The translations under genes were made by a program, and so were the position numbers. This document shows, in pieces, positions 14,538 to 22,904 of a stretch of DNA of 44,776 nt. The notes under the pieces were generated by a model. That model had not been told where the DNA came from and searched no databases. It was given only the letters and a program-made list of their open reading frames with translations. The stretch's first letter is position 1. Each line of letters begins with the position of its first letter. The stretch is from Anaeromicrobium sp. (GTDB taxonomy: Bacteria > Bacillota > Clostridia > Peptostreptococcales > Thermotaleaceae), in the NCBI RefSeq assembly GCF_025210435.1, contig NZ_JAOART010000018.1:1-44776 (forward strand), read 5' to 3'.

Positions 14538-16199
14538 ATGACTGACAATAAAAGGATTAATGTTGAATATGAGGGAAAAGTGATAGAAGTAAATAAGGGA
14601 ACTGAAATATTAGATATTATAGAAAAAATAAAACCAGAAAAAGAATCTGTAATAGTGGTAGCTAAAATAGGAAATGAACTTAGGGAATTAAACTATAGAT
14701 TAAAAGAATCCTGTGAACTAAAATTATTAGATTTGACAGATTCTGATGGTTATAGAATATATAGAAGAAGTTTATCCTTTGTATTTATAAGGGCTGCTAA
14801 AGAAATTTTGTCAGGAGCAAGGATAAGTGTAGAACATTCACTGAGTAAGGGATTATACTGTGAGATTCACTATAAAAGATCTATTACTGAAAATGATGTT
14901 TTAAGAATAGAAAAGAGAATGAAAGAGATAGTAGATGAAGGTGTGCCAATTAAAAAGGATCGTGTATCCCTTAATAAGGCTAAGGATATATTTAAAAACC
15001 TTGGAATGGAGTCAAAAATCAAATTATTTGAGTTCCAAGATAGGACTGAGTTAAATATATATACCTGTGGTTGGTTACAAGATTATTTCTATGGATATAT
15101 GGTGCCTAATACTTCTTATTTGAAAAATTTCCAACTAAAATTTTATGAACCAGGGGTAATAATAAGCTATCCAGAGAAGGAAAATCCAAATGAAATTCCT
15201 GAGTTTAAGGAACAAAAGAAGCTTTCAAATATATTTAGAGAATCGGAAAAATGGGGAGAAATATTAGAAGTTGCTTATATAGCAAATTTAAATGCCCATA
15301 TAAAAGATAACACCTATCCTGAATTAATAAGGGTGGCAGAAGGACTACATGAAAAGAAAACTGTGGAAATAGCGGATATGATAAAGGAACAAAATAAAAG
15401 GATAGTCCTTATAGCAGGGCCTTCCTCGTCGGGGAAAACTACCTTTGCTAAAAAGTTATCTATTCAACTTAAGGTAAATGGATTAAGACCTATAGAATTA
15501 TCTGTAGACGATTATTTTGTTAATAGGGAAGATACACCTATTGATGAAAATGGAGAGTACGATTTTGAGGCTGTAGAGGCCGTAGATTTGAAATTGTTTA
15601 ATGAACACTTAAATAAACTTGTAAAGGGAGAAAGGGTAGAAATACCTACCTTCAATTTTAAAACGGGAAAAAGGGAATATAGAGGTAAGTTTTTACAAAT
15701 AGATGATGACCAAATAATAATAATAGAAGGTATCCATGGCCTTAACAACAAATTAACAGAGGCAATTTCAGATGATAAGAAATTTAAAATATATATTAGT
15801 GCCCTAACACAATTAAATATAGATGGACACAATAGGATTCCTACAACGGATACAAGGCTTATTAGAAGAATAGTTAGGGATTCTAAATATAGGGGACACT
15901 CTGCTAAAACTACCTTAGGTCTTTGGAAATCTGTAAGAAGGGGAGAAAAGAGAAATATATTCCCATATCAAGAAGAAGCAGATGTGATGTTTAATTCAGC
16001 CCTATTTTACGAATTGGCAGTACTTAAAAAATATGCAGAACCACTACTTAAAGAAATAACTAAGGAGGATAAAGAATTTGTGGAAGCTAAGAGACTTCTT
16101 AAATTCTTACACTACTTCTTATCAATAGAAAGGGAAGAAGTAATACCTCAAACTTCAATCCTGAAGGAATTTGTAGGAGGAAGTTGTTTTAGAGAATAA
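14538..16199 (+). CDS. Nucleoside (uridine) kinase fused to ThrRS-like TGS/SAD domains
   Basis: The first about 60 residues read as a TGS domain ([25 protein letters not shown]). Next comes a region like the second additional domain of threonyl-tRNA synthetase (about 65-220). From about 285 a P-loop uridine kinase domain has Walker [10 protein letters not shown] (294-302), [17 protein letters not shown] and RRIVRD. This 553-residue arrangement is known in Clostridia and Thermotoga and is normally annotated as nucleoside kinase. Phosphorylation of uridine or cytidine is the family role, while the purpose of the tRNA-synthetase-like part is unknown. The region upstream has TATAAT at 14500-14505 as a possible -10. 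ATG follows GTGGGGG. Endonuclease IV follows 26 bp downstream. Confidence 0.85.
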   Translation: MTDNKRINVEYEGKVIEVNKGTEILDIIEKIKPEKESVIVVAKIGNELRELNYRLKESCELKLLDLTDSDGYRIYRRSLSFVFIRAAKEILSGARISVEHSLSKGLYCEIHYKRSITENDVLRIEKRMKEIVDEGVPIKKDRVSLNKAKDIFKNLGMESKIKLFEFQDRTELNIYTCGWLQDYFYGYMVPNTSYLKNFQLKFYEPGVIISYPEKENPNEIPEFKEQKKLSNIFRESEKWGEILEVAYIANLNAHIKDNTYPELIRVAEGLHEKKTVEIADMIKEQNKRIVLIAGPSSSGKTTFAKKLSIQLKVNGLRPIELSVDDYFVNREDTPIDENGEYDFEAVEAVDLKLFNEHLNKLVKGERVEIPTFNFKTGKREYRGKFLQIDDDQIIIIEGIHGLNNKLTEAISDDKKFKIYISALTQLNIDGHNRIPTTDTRLIRRIVRDSKYRGHSAKTTLGLWKSVRRGEKRNIFPYQEEADVMFNSALFYELAVLKKYAEPLLKEITKEDKEFVEAKRLLKFLHYFLSIEREEVIPQTSILKEFVGGSCFRE

Positions 16200-16225
16200 T
16201 ATACAGTGGGAAAAAGGAGAAGAAT

Positions 16226-17053
16226 ATGTACATAGGATGTCATTTATCCACTTCTAAGGGATTTAAAAATATGGGGAAGGTTGCTTTAGAAATAGGAGCT
16301 AATACCTTTCAGTTTTTCACTAGAAACCCTAGGGGTGGTAAAGCTAGAAAATTAGATTTAAAGGATATAGAAGGATTAAAAAAGATAATGGAGGAAAATG
16401 ATTTTGGGCCATTGCTGGCCCATGCTCCATATACTTTAAATATGTGTTCACAAAAGGAAGAAACTAGAGAATTTGCAAAGATGATATTTACAGATGATCT
16501 AGAAAGATTAGAACAATTACCATGTAGCCTATATAATTTCCACCCTGGTAGCCATACGGGTCAGGGGGTAGATAAGGGGATAGAGTTAATATTAGAAATA
16601 TTAAATGATGTGGTAAAAGAAGAACATACTACTACTATCCTATTAGAAGCCATGGCTGGAAAAGGTACTGAAGTGGGAAGGTCATTTGAAGAATTAAAAA
16701 GAATCATAGATGGAACTAAGTATCCCCAAAAGTTTGGAGTAGTATTAGACACATGCCATATATACTCGGCAGGATATGATATAGTAAATGATTTAGATGG
16801 AGTATTAGAAAAGTTTGATGAAATATTAGGATTGGATAAATTAAAGGCTATCCACTTAAATGATAGTAAGATGCCCTTTAATAGTAACAAGGATAGGCAT
16901 GAATGTATAGGAGAAGGAACTATAGGATTAGATGGAATTATTAACCTTATTAATCATCCTAAGTTGAAAAATATTCCATTATTACTGGAAACCCCAAATG
17001 AATTGGAAGGATATGAGAGAGAAATAAAGTTATTGAAGGATTTAAAAAAATAG
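16226..17053 (+). CDS. nfo: Deoxyribonuclease IV (AP endonuclease)
   Basis: Zinc-dependent apurinic/apyrimidinic endonuclease of base-excision repair, 275 residues, TIM barrel. Metal ligands and signatures are all present: [58 protein letters not shown] and LETPN. ATG at 16226 follows AAAAGGAGAAG. It is the last gene of its run and a terminator follows. Together with nth at 27869 the window holds two enzymes of the same repair pathway, but they are not linked. Confidence 0.95.
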   Translation: MYIGCHLSTSKGFKNMGKVALEIGANTFQFFTRNPRGGKARKLDLKDIEGLKKIMEENDFGPLLAHAPYTLNMCSQKEETREFAKMIFTDDLERLEQLPCSLYNFHPGSHTGQGVDKGIELILEILNDVVKEEHTTTILLEAMAGKGTEVGRSFEELKRIIDGTKYPQKFGVVLDTCHIYSAGYDIVNDLDGVLEKFDEILGLDKLKAIHLNDSKMPFNSNKDRHECIGEGTIGLDGIINLINHPKLKNIPLLLETPNELEGYEREIKLLKDLKK

Positions 17054-17068
17054 TAGATAAAATGTAGA

Positions 17069-17096
17069 GGGATAGATGATTTTTCATCTATCCTTT
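17069..17096 (+). terminator. Intrinsic terminator after nfo
   Basis: GGATAGATGA pairs with TCATCTATCC around TTTT and is followed by TTTT. It marks the left border of the accessory islet. Confidence 0.85.
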
Positions 17097-17107
17097 TACA
17101 TTATGTT

Positions 17108-17136
17108 TTGACAATATATTACAAAAATGTTATGGT
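17108..17136 (+). promoter_or_regulatory. Probable sigma-A promoter
   Basis: TTGACA at 17108-17113 and TATGGT at 17131-17136 are separated by 17 bp. It lies directly after the nfo terminator and about 120 bp before the DUF1963-like gene. Confidence 0.55.
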
Positions 17137-17259
17137 TTTCGTATGTATAGTGTTTTAGAAATGATACTTCAAAGGAAGAAATAAATACTTAGTTTTTTAA
17201 AATTTAATTCTCATGTTCATGGGGTATACGGTGGCATGATTATGACAAGGAGTGATAGT

Positions 17260-18348
17260 ATGAGTAGAATGATAATCCCTTGTACTAAATGTGGCAGGGA
17301 AAAGTATTTTGAGGGACTGTGTTATTATTGTAAAATAAATGAGAGAAGATTAGAAATTTCCATGTTAAGTCATGAAGTAGTACAACAAAAAATACAAATC
17401 ATCATAAATGAAATAAGAGAAGGTAATTTTGACCAAGTAGAAGAACTACTAATGAGTCTTATTTCTATTAGGAACATCAATACGTCTTATATAGCTGAAG
17501 CTTGTTTAGAACAGAATATTTTTTTACAAAGTATCGTTTACAAGGATGCCAGTGAAAAAACCCGTGACACACTAATTCATAAATTATTGACTACGGATAA
17601 TAGCTTAGAGGCAAGTCATTTACTTTGCTGTCTTGCTATGATTGGCGATGATTATGTGCAACAAGTTTTTAAAGAACTCCAAGCTAATCCTTTACCTTGG
17701 AGAAAAGAATTATATGTGGATCCTAGTGTGTATGCCCATAATGGTGGCTGGGCATTTAGGGAAGATGGTAATAAAGAGGCACTTATCTACGAGGAATGTC
17801 GTACATTTGTAACAGGGGAACGAAAACAATATCCTATCCTAGTTGGGGAGATGAATGGTGGACATTGCCCAAGTTGCGGATGTGATTTACTTGATATATT
17901 GACAATTGATGGTAGTGATGAAAAACTTAAGTTTCTAAACTTAGAAGGTATAGTGAAAGTGACAATTTGTCCCAATTGCATATATTACGAAGAAGCAATT
18001 TTTTGTAAATATGAGCTAAATGGTGAAAGTCATCTATTAAATATGGAATCTAAGGAAGAGAATATGCTTACACATGATGACGTGAAAAAAATGACTACAA
18101 ATAGATTAACCCTGAGTCATAAACCAGTCAGTAAATATTATGGCATTACAGATGAAATAAACACTATTGGTGGTATGGCTGAATGGATACAGGATTTTCA
18201 ATATCTCAATTGTCCAAAATGTAATAAAATCATGAAGTATTTTGCACAAATACACTGGAATACAATTGATGAATATGCAGATGGGACACTTTATTTTGAG
18301 ATATGCCATGAATGCCAAATTATTGCTATACATCACCAGCAAACATAA
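17260..18348 (+). CDS. Zinc-ribbon protein, DUF1963-like C-terminus
   Basis: The product has about 362 residues and many paired cysteines. CTKCGREKYFEGLCYYCK at the N-terminus is a zinc ribbon; CPSCGCDLL and CPNC form a second pair, and CPKCNK with CHEC a third. The segment IGGMAEWIQDFQYLNCPKC then MKYFAQIHWN resembles the 'GG.P.W.Q...CP.C...M.F..Q' pattern of DUF1963-type proteins, which often occur near polymorphic-toxin immunity genes. The function is unknown. ATG at 17236 opens the frame, but AAGGAG at 17248-17253 points to the ATG at 17260. Several CGT/CGA arginine codons, rare in the neighbours, and the islet position suggest acquisition. Confidence 0.6.
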   Translation: MSRMIIPCTKCGREKYFEGLCYYCKINERRLEISMLSHEVVQQKIQIIINEIREGNFDQVEELLMSLISIRNINTSYIAEACLEQNIFLQSIVYKDASEKTRDTLIHKLLTTDNSLEASHLLCCLAMIGDDYVQQVFKELQANPLPWRKELYVDPSVYAHNGGWAFREDGNKEALIYEECRTFVTGERKQYPILVGEMNGGHCPSCGCDLLDILTIDGSDEKLKFLNLEGIVKVTICPNCIYYEEAIFCKYELNGESHLLNMESKEENMLTHDDVKKMTTNRLTLSHKPVSKYYGITDEINTIGGMAEWIQDFQYLNCPKCNKIMKYFAQIHWNTIDEYADGTLYFEICHECQIIAIHHQQT

Positions 18349-18566
18349 TAAATATATTCGTAAGAGTGATTTGAAATATTAAGCTATCTCTAATACTATG
18401 AAATATATTACGTAAATCTTCATTCATATATTACTGATAGCTGATTAAATATTAAATCCCAATCTGCATAATTTATATTCTATTTCTTTTATATTTGGAA
18501 TATATTTCAGACTTAACAACCTCATATTTGACTATATTTAATGGTTTTATATGAATATCTTAATTA

Positions 18567-19010
18567 CTAAAACTCATCCCAATTATCCAATGCGTCTTGT
18601 AGCCTATCGTAAAAAAAATGATAGAAATTTTCATATTTTTCTTCTATACCTTCAATCCTATTCCATAAGACTATAGAGCAATCCCCATCCTTCATATGTC
18701 CTGTATCTAAACAATACACGAATTCTCCAGAACTCTCAATTACAACTAATTTTTCTGGCAATCCAATTTTCCTATATTTTTCAGTTGCCTTTATACAAGA
18801 GGGAATTTTCCCTTTTGAGACTCCATAAATTTCAATGCCCATTGTTAATATATATCCATAATTTTTAATAAACCACTTATAACTTTCTGATAGAGTGACA
18901 TTTAAAGAGTTCTCGATTTGCATTATATTAATGTCATCTACTCCTCCTGTAAAATTAGTGAATTCTTTTTTACTAGAGATAATGTTAATAATTTCTTCTC
19001 TTCTAATCAT
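18567..19010 (-). CDS. SMI1/KNR4 (SUKH) family protein, immunity-type
   Basis: The 147 residues show the SUKH pattern: 'I...E..L...LP..Y..F...G' appears here as INIMQIENSLNVTLSESYKWFIKNYG. IEIYGVSKGK follows, then LVVIESSGEFVYCLDT and DCSIVLWNR. SUKH proteins commonly protect a cell against polymorphic toxins and contact-dependent toxins. No toxin gene is present, so this could be an orphan immunity gene, as is frequent. ATG follows AGGAGG. It converges on the DUF1963-like gene across 218 bp that show no other feature. Confidence 0.8.
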   Translation of the reverse strand: MIRREEIINIISSKKEFTNFTGGVDDINIMQIENSLNVTLSESYKWFIKNYGYILTMGIEIYGVSKGKIPSCIKATEKYRKIGLPEKLVVIESSGEFVYCLDTGHMKDGDCSIVLWNRIEGIEEKYENFYHFFYDRLQDALDNWDEF

Positions 19011-19057
19011 TTTAATCCTCCTATAAAAATACTATATTAGATTGTCAATTTACTATT

Positions 19058-19085
19058 ATCATATCCTAGTAATTTGGATTGTCAA
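19058..19085 (-). promoter_or_regulatory. Probable sigma-A promoter of the SUKH gene
   Basis: On the minus strand TTGACA (19080-19085) and TATGAT (19058-19063) are separated by 16 bp, about 50 bp before the start codon. GATTGTCAA occurs twice (19040-19048 and 19077-19085) as a direct repeat, which may be coincidence or a regulator site. Confidence 0.5.
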
Positions 19086-19148
19086 CATTTGTTAGAACAA
19101 CTATAGATAAAATAGAAAGAATAGGGATGAAATTACTTGGCTGAATAT

Positions 19149-19184
19149 AAAAGGGTAGACGAAAATTAAATTGTCTACCCTTTT
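19149..19184 (-). terminator. Terminator of the RusA-like gene (possibly bidirectional)
   Basis: AAAAGGGTAGAC and GTCTACCCTTTT form a perfect 12-bp stem with A and T runs at both ends, so it can work on either strand. The last two bases of the RusA-like stop codon lie within the stem. Confidence 0.85.
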
Positions 19185-19587
19185 ACTTTTTCTTTATTTC
19201 ATAGGAAATATCATATTTATCCTTTTCATACAATTCTATTTCTATTCGTGGATTTTCCTTGTCTATGTGGTCAAATATTAAAACTGGTTTTAGTTGTTTA
19301 TCATTCAATATTATTCCACTTTTTTCTATACCATCACAAATACTTTTAGGGTAATTGTGTATATCTCCCATTCTTCTATCTGAAAAATATAAGTTTAGGA
19401 TAGTTATTATGTTTCCTTCTAGGGTAGGCCCTGAGTATTGCTTATTTATATGACCTGCAATTGTATTTTCATAGGCAACATATTTACTATGCTTACCTGA
19501 CTTAGGCATCCAAAAATGACCATGAACGTTTTTAAGTTTAAAATTAGATTTACTAATGGGCTTTCCTGGAACAACTATTTTAATCAT
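19183..19587 (-). CDS. RusA-like Holliday-junction endonuclease family protein
   Basis: The 134 residues have the RusA layout: VPGKPISKSN at the start, then the active-site region RRMGDIHNYPKSICDGIEKS followed by GIILNDKQ. Aligned by eye with E. coli RusA (DLDNYLKAPLDAL...DDEQ), Asp75, Asn78, Lys81, Asp85 and Asp96 are kept. However, the second catalytic Asp (position 72 in E. coli) is His77, and the Asp before the last catalytic one is Asn95. Activity may therefore be changed or lost. RusA genes are usually phage-borne, but no other phage gene is seen here. ATG follows GGAGGTG. Confidence 0.75.
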   Translation of the reverse strand: MIKIVVPGKPISKSNFKLKNVHGHFWMPKSGKHSKYVAYENTIAGHINKQYSGPTLEGNIITILNLYFSDRRMGDIHNYPKSICDGIEKSGIILNDKQLKPVLIFDHIDKENPRIEIELYEKDKYDISYEIKKK

Positions 19588-19730
19588 TTTTTCACCTCCA
19601 AACTTATTTTAGCATATATTAATTTAATAGAAGAGAAAAATTAAAAGGTTAAAAGGAAATTTTATGTAGAAAAAGACAAGGAACTTGAATAATATGGATT
19701 AAAAGTCTTTATACTACAAGGGGGATTTTT

Positions 19731-22076
19731 ATGGGATACAAAGAATTAAGTTACAACAAATTAAAGAAAACATATAACCCCGAACATTTTCAATATAGTA
19801 AAATAGGTAATTTAGATATGGATTTAGATATTATAGGCCAAGAAAGGGTAGTAAGATCAATGGAATTTGGCCTTAAGGTTAGAAATCCTAAATATAATAT
19901 ATTTGTAATGGGAAATGTAGGAACTGGTAGGAAAACATATGTGAAGAAAATAGTTGAAAATTATGCTAAAACAGAGAATGTAGCCGATGATTGGTGTTAT
20001 GTATATAATTTCGAAGATCCTTTTTCACCTATGTCCATAAGTATGCCACCTGGAATGGGAAATATGTTTAAAGATGATATGAAAGAATTGTTAGAGGATA
20101 TTATAGAAAAGGTAAATAGGGCTTTTAGCAAAGGAGAATATGAAAAGGAAAAAACTGAAATAATAAAAGTTTACCAAAATAAGGGTGACTCTTTAATGGA
20201 ATATTTAAAAGAGTACTGCTTGGAAAATGGATTTTTGCTAAAGAATAGCACTAAAGGATTTACCTTAAGACCCTTAGTTGATGGAAAGCCCATAGATGAT
20301 GAAGAGTATGAAAAGCTGGAAGATGAAAAAAAGAAACAAATAGAGAGAAAGGCTGTAGAAGTTGAGCTAGAGGCAATTGAATGTGTAAAGAAAATAAAGG
20401 TATTAGAGAATGAAGCTAAAGACAAAATAATGGAGTTAGATGATGAAATAGTTAAAAGTATAGTATCTCCTCTTATTAATCATATGAAAGATAAATATAA
20501 TGAATATGATAAGATAGAAAAATATCTTGGGTTAGTTCAGGTGGATATTTCAAAAAATATTTATGAGTTTGATGGTGGAGAACAAGAGGAAGATATAGTC
20601 AATCAAATTAATATATTAAAAAGATATGAGGTAAACGTATGTGTAGACAATAGTAAAGAAATAGGAGCTCCTGTGGTGGTAGTTGAGAATCCTAACTATA
20701 GTAATTTAGTAGGTAAAATAGAATATGAAAATGAACAGGGAACTTTGAAAACGGATTTTACCATGATAAAGGCTGGAGATATTCACAGGGCTAATGGAGG
20801 TTATTTAATACTACAGGCAAATGATCTTCTTAGTAATGTTCAATCTTGGAATACTATAAAAAGGGTTTTAAAGACTAAAAAGCTTACCATTGAAAGCTTA
20901 AAAAATCAGCTAGGTCTTTTTGATATAGTCTCTTTAAAACCAGAAGATATAAAAATGGATTTAAAAATAATAATAATAGGTAGTCCCTATGTATATTATC
21001 TACTTTATAATTACGATGAGGAATTTGAAAAGTACTTTAAAATAAAGGTAGATTTCGATTTAAATATGGATGCTAATTTAGGAAATCAAATGAGAATGGC
21101 AAAATTTATATATGAATATTGTGAAAAAACAAATCTGAAAAAAATTAATAATAGGGGTGTGGCAAAGATACTAGAGTATAGTCATAAAATCACTGGCAAT
21201 CAAAAGAAGTTAACTACAGAGTTTGATAAACTTATGGAGTTAATAATCGAAGCTAGTGCTTGGGCAGAGTACGAAGGAGAAAAACATATTAGTTCTAAGC
21301 ATGTGGAAAAGGCATTTAAAGAAAAGTCCTATAGAAATGGAAAAATAGAGGAAAGAGCTAATGAAATGTATACTTTAGGAAGAATATTAATAGATATAAG
21401 GGGTAAAAAGATAGGTAAAATAAATGGTTTATCAGTTATAGACCTAGGAGACCATTCCTTTGGAAAGCCATCTGTAATAACGGTGACTACTTATTCGGGC
21501 AGTTGCGGAGTCATAAACATAGAGCGAGAAGCTGATATGAGTGGGAACATACACAATAAGGGAATTATGATTTTGGAAGGATATTTAAATGAGAAATTTG
21601 GCAAATATGACCCTTTAGAGGTAACTGCAAAAGTATGTTTTGAGCAAAATTATGGAGGTATAGACGGAGATAGTGCATCTAGTACTGAATTATATGGCAT
21701 ATTGTCTAGCCTAGGCAAGGTTCCTTTAAAACAATCCATTGCCGTTACAGGTTCCATAAACCAAAGGGGGGAGATACAACCAGTAGGTGGTGTGACCCAG
21801 AAAATTGAAGGATTCTTTAGTTTATGCAAGGAGCATGGTCTAACGGGAGAACATGGAGTTATAATTCCAGAACAAAATATTATAGATCTTGTATTAGATG
21901 ATGAAGTCATAAGGGCAGTAAAGGATGGATTATTTCATATATATCCAATAAAAACCATAGAAGAAGGTATGGAAATATTAACAGACCTATCCTTTGAACA
22001 AATTGTTAAAGAAGTGAAAAGCAATCTTATTAATTATAAGAGAAGGAAAAAAAGTAATAGGGTTGGAAACAGATAG
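19731..22076 (+). CDS. LonB-like ATP-dependent protease
   Basis: Energy-dependent protease of the Lon superfamily (COG1067 type), 781 residues. The N-terminal AAA+ part has Walker A GNVGTGRKT (61-69) and is interrupted by a long charged helical insertion (about 130-260, KEKTEIIKVYQ...ERKAVEVELEAIECVKK). The protease domain has GIDGDSASS with Ser648 and VGGVTQKIEGF with Lys691. The 43-residue spacing between them is the same as in the Lon Ser-Lys dyad. No Lon N-terminal substrate domain is present and no membrane segment is obvious. ATG follows AAGGGGG. It is a single-gene unit ending at the hairpin at 22111. Confidence 0.88.
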   Translation: MGYKELSYNKLKKTYNPEHFQYSKIGNLDMDLDIIGQERVVRSMEFGLKVRNPKYNIFVMGNVGTGRKTYVKKIVENYAKTENVADDWCYVYNFEDPFSPMSISMPPGMGNMFKDDMKELLEDIIEKVNRAFSKGEYEKEKTEIIKVYQNKGDSLMEYLKEYCLENGFLLKNSTKGFTLRPLVDGKPIDDEEYEKLEDEKKKQIERKAVEVELEAIECVKKIKVLENEAKDKIMELDDEIVKSIVSPLINHMKDKYNEYDKIEKYLGLVQVDISKNIYEFDGGEQEEDIVNQINILKRYEVNVCVDNSKEIGAPVVVVENPNYSNLVGKIEYENEQGTLKTDFTMIKAGDIHRANGGYLILQANDLLSNVQSWNTIKRVLKTKKLTIESLKNQLGLFDIVSLKPEDIKMDLKIIIIGSPYVYYLLYNYDEEFEKYFKIKVDFDLNMDANLGNQMRMAKFIYEYCEKTNLKKINNRGVAKILEYSHKITGNQKKLTTEFDKLMELIIEASAWAEYEGEKHISSKHVEKAFKEKSYRNGKIEERANEMYTLGRILIDIRGKKIGKINGLSVIDLGDHSFGKPSVITVTTYSGSCGVINIEREADMSGNIHNKGIMILEGYLNEKFGKYDPLEVTAKVCFEQNYGGIDGDSASSTELYGILSSLGKVPLKQSIAVTGSINQRGEIQPVGGVTQKIEGFFSLCKEHGLTGEHGVIIPEQNIIDLVLDDEVIRAVKDGLFHIYPIKTIEEGMEILTDLSFEQIVKEVKSNLINYKRRKKSNRVGNR

Positions 22077-22110
22077 AAATATATACTATAAAGTTATACA
22101 TGTGAAAATA

Positions 22111-22144
22111 AGTAAATGAGTAGGGTAACCTACTCATTTACTAT
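22111..22144. terminator. Bidirectional terminator between lonB-like and tetR genes
   Basis: AGTAAATGAGTAGG and CCTACTCATTTACT are exact complements around a 4-base loop. The hairpin serves the convergent LonB-like and TetR genes, and the last three codons and stop of the TetR gene lie inside it. Confidence 0.85.
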
Positions 22145-22711
22145 TCCATATAATAACATGTTAAAAAGATATTCTAAATCATTTTCTTCTATATGTCCCT
22201 TAGGTCTAATATATTTATTGCTCATATGAAATCTAATGGAACCAATAAAGGCGTTAGTAGCTATCATTGGGCAAATATCTTTAAAGATATTTTCATTCAT
22301 ACCATCTTGGAAGATTTCCATTACTAATTGTGAATCCTTATTTTCATATTCTATTAATGTATCAAACATGGACATACCATTAGAACGAATATCCTTCATG
22401 AGAGCAAAAACTATAGAGCCATATTTCTTTGTAAGTTCATCTGAAATATAAAGATATTTCTTTAATTTTTCTAAGGGTGATTTCTCCTCGTCTATGGCTT
22501 CCTTAAGATGAGTTTCATAGAGTTCAAATACATATTTAATAGATTCCATATAAAGTTCTTCTTTATTTTTAAAGTATTCATATATGGTTCCCTTACCAAC
22601 CTTAGCATGGTTTGAAATATCTACCACCTTTGTATTGTGAAACCCGTCCTTTGAAAAAAGCTCTATTGCTGAATTTATTATGGCCTCTTTTTTTAAGTTT
22701 AATTTCTTCAT
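22130..22711 (-). CDS. TetR/AcrR-family transcriptional regulator
   Basis: The 193 residues have the N-terminal helix-turn-helix typical of TetR proteins (IINSAIELFSKDGFHNTKV, then AKVGKGTIYEYFKNKEELY) and a variable helical ligand domain. It is encoded downstream of the RND efflux genes on the same strand, so it most likely represses them through the palindrome at 27136-27151. Family A copy A3 lies between it and the RND gene. ATG at 22709-22711 follows GGGAGG. Confidence 0.9.
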   Translation of the reverse strand: MKKLNLKKEAIINSAIELFSKDGFHNTKVVDISNHAKVGKGTIYEYFKNKEELYMESIKYVFELYETHLKEAIDEEKSPLEKLKKYLYISDELTKKYGSIVFALMKDIRSNGMSMFDTLIEYENKDSQLVMEIFQDGMNENIFKDICPMIATNAFIGSIRFHMSNKYIRPKGHIEENDLEYLFNMLLYGIVNE

Positions 22712-22747
22712 ATAACCCTCCCTTAATTAGAGATTGTTCTTTTTCTA

Positions 22748-22904
22748 AGGCATGTGAAAAAAATAAATTAGCCAGGTCTCTGAGGAATTTGGATTATTTT
22801 CAAGGCATGGTGAGCGAGCATATTAGACATATGTAAGGGATTCCATAACGAAGAAAATAATCCAAATAACCAGTGAAATGACTAATTTATTTTTTGAATA
22901 TGCC
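22748..22904 (+). mobile_element. Family A palindromic element, copy A3
   Basis: The element is 157 bp, GGCATGTGAAAA to TTGAATATGCC, with TAA flanking both sides (22745-22747, 22905-22907). It lies between the RND transporter and TetR genes. The RND frame runs into its right end on the minus strand and stops at a TAG inside the terminal repeat. Confidence 0.8.

Noticed and set aside
12900-14540. CRISPR array or cas genes near the HEPN protein
   Set aside because: No regularly spaced direct repeats and no cas-like frames are present on either strand.
19020-19048. Second TTGACA-17-TATAGG promoter before the SUKH gene
   Set aside because: Its -10 overlaps the ribosome-binding site, so transcripts would start too late to be translated from this start.
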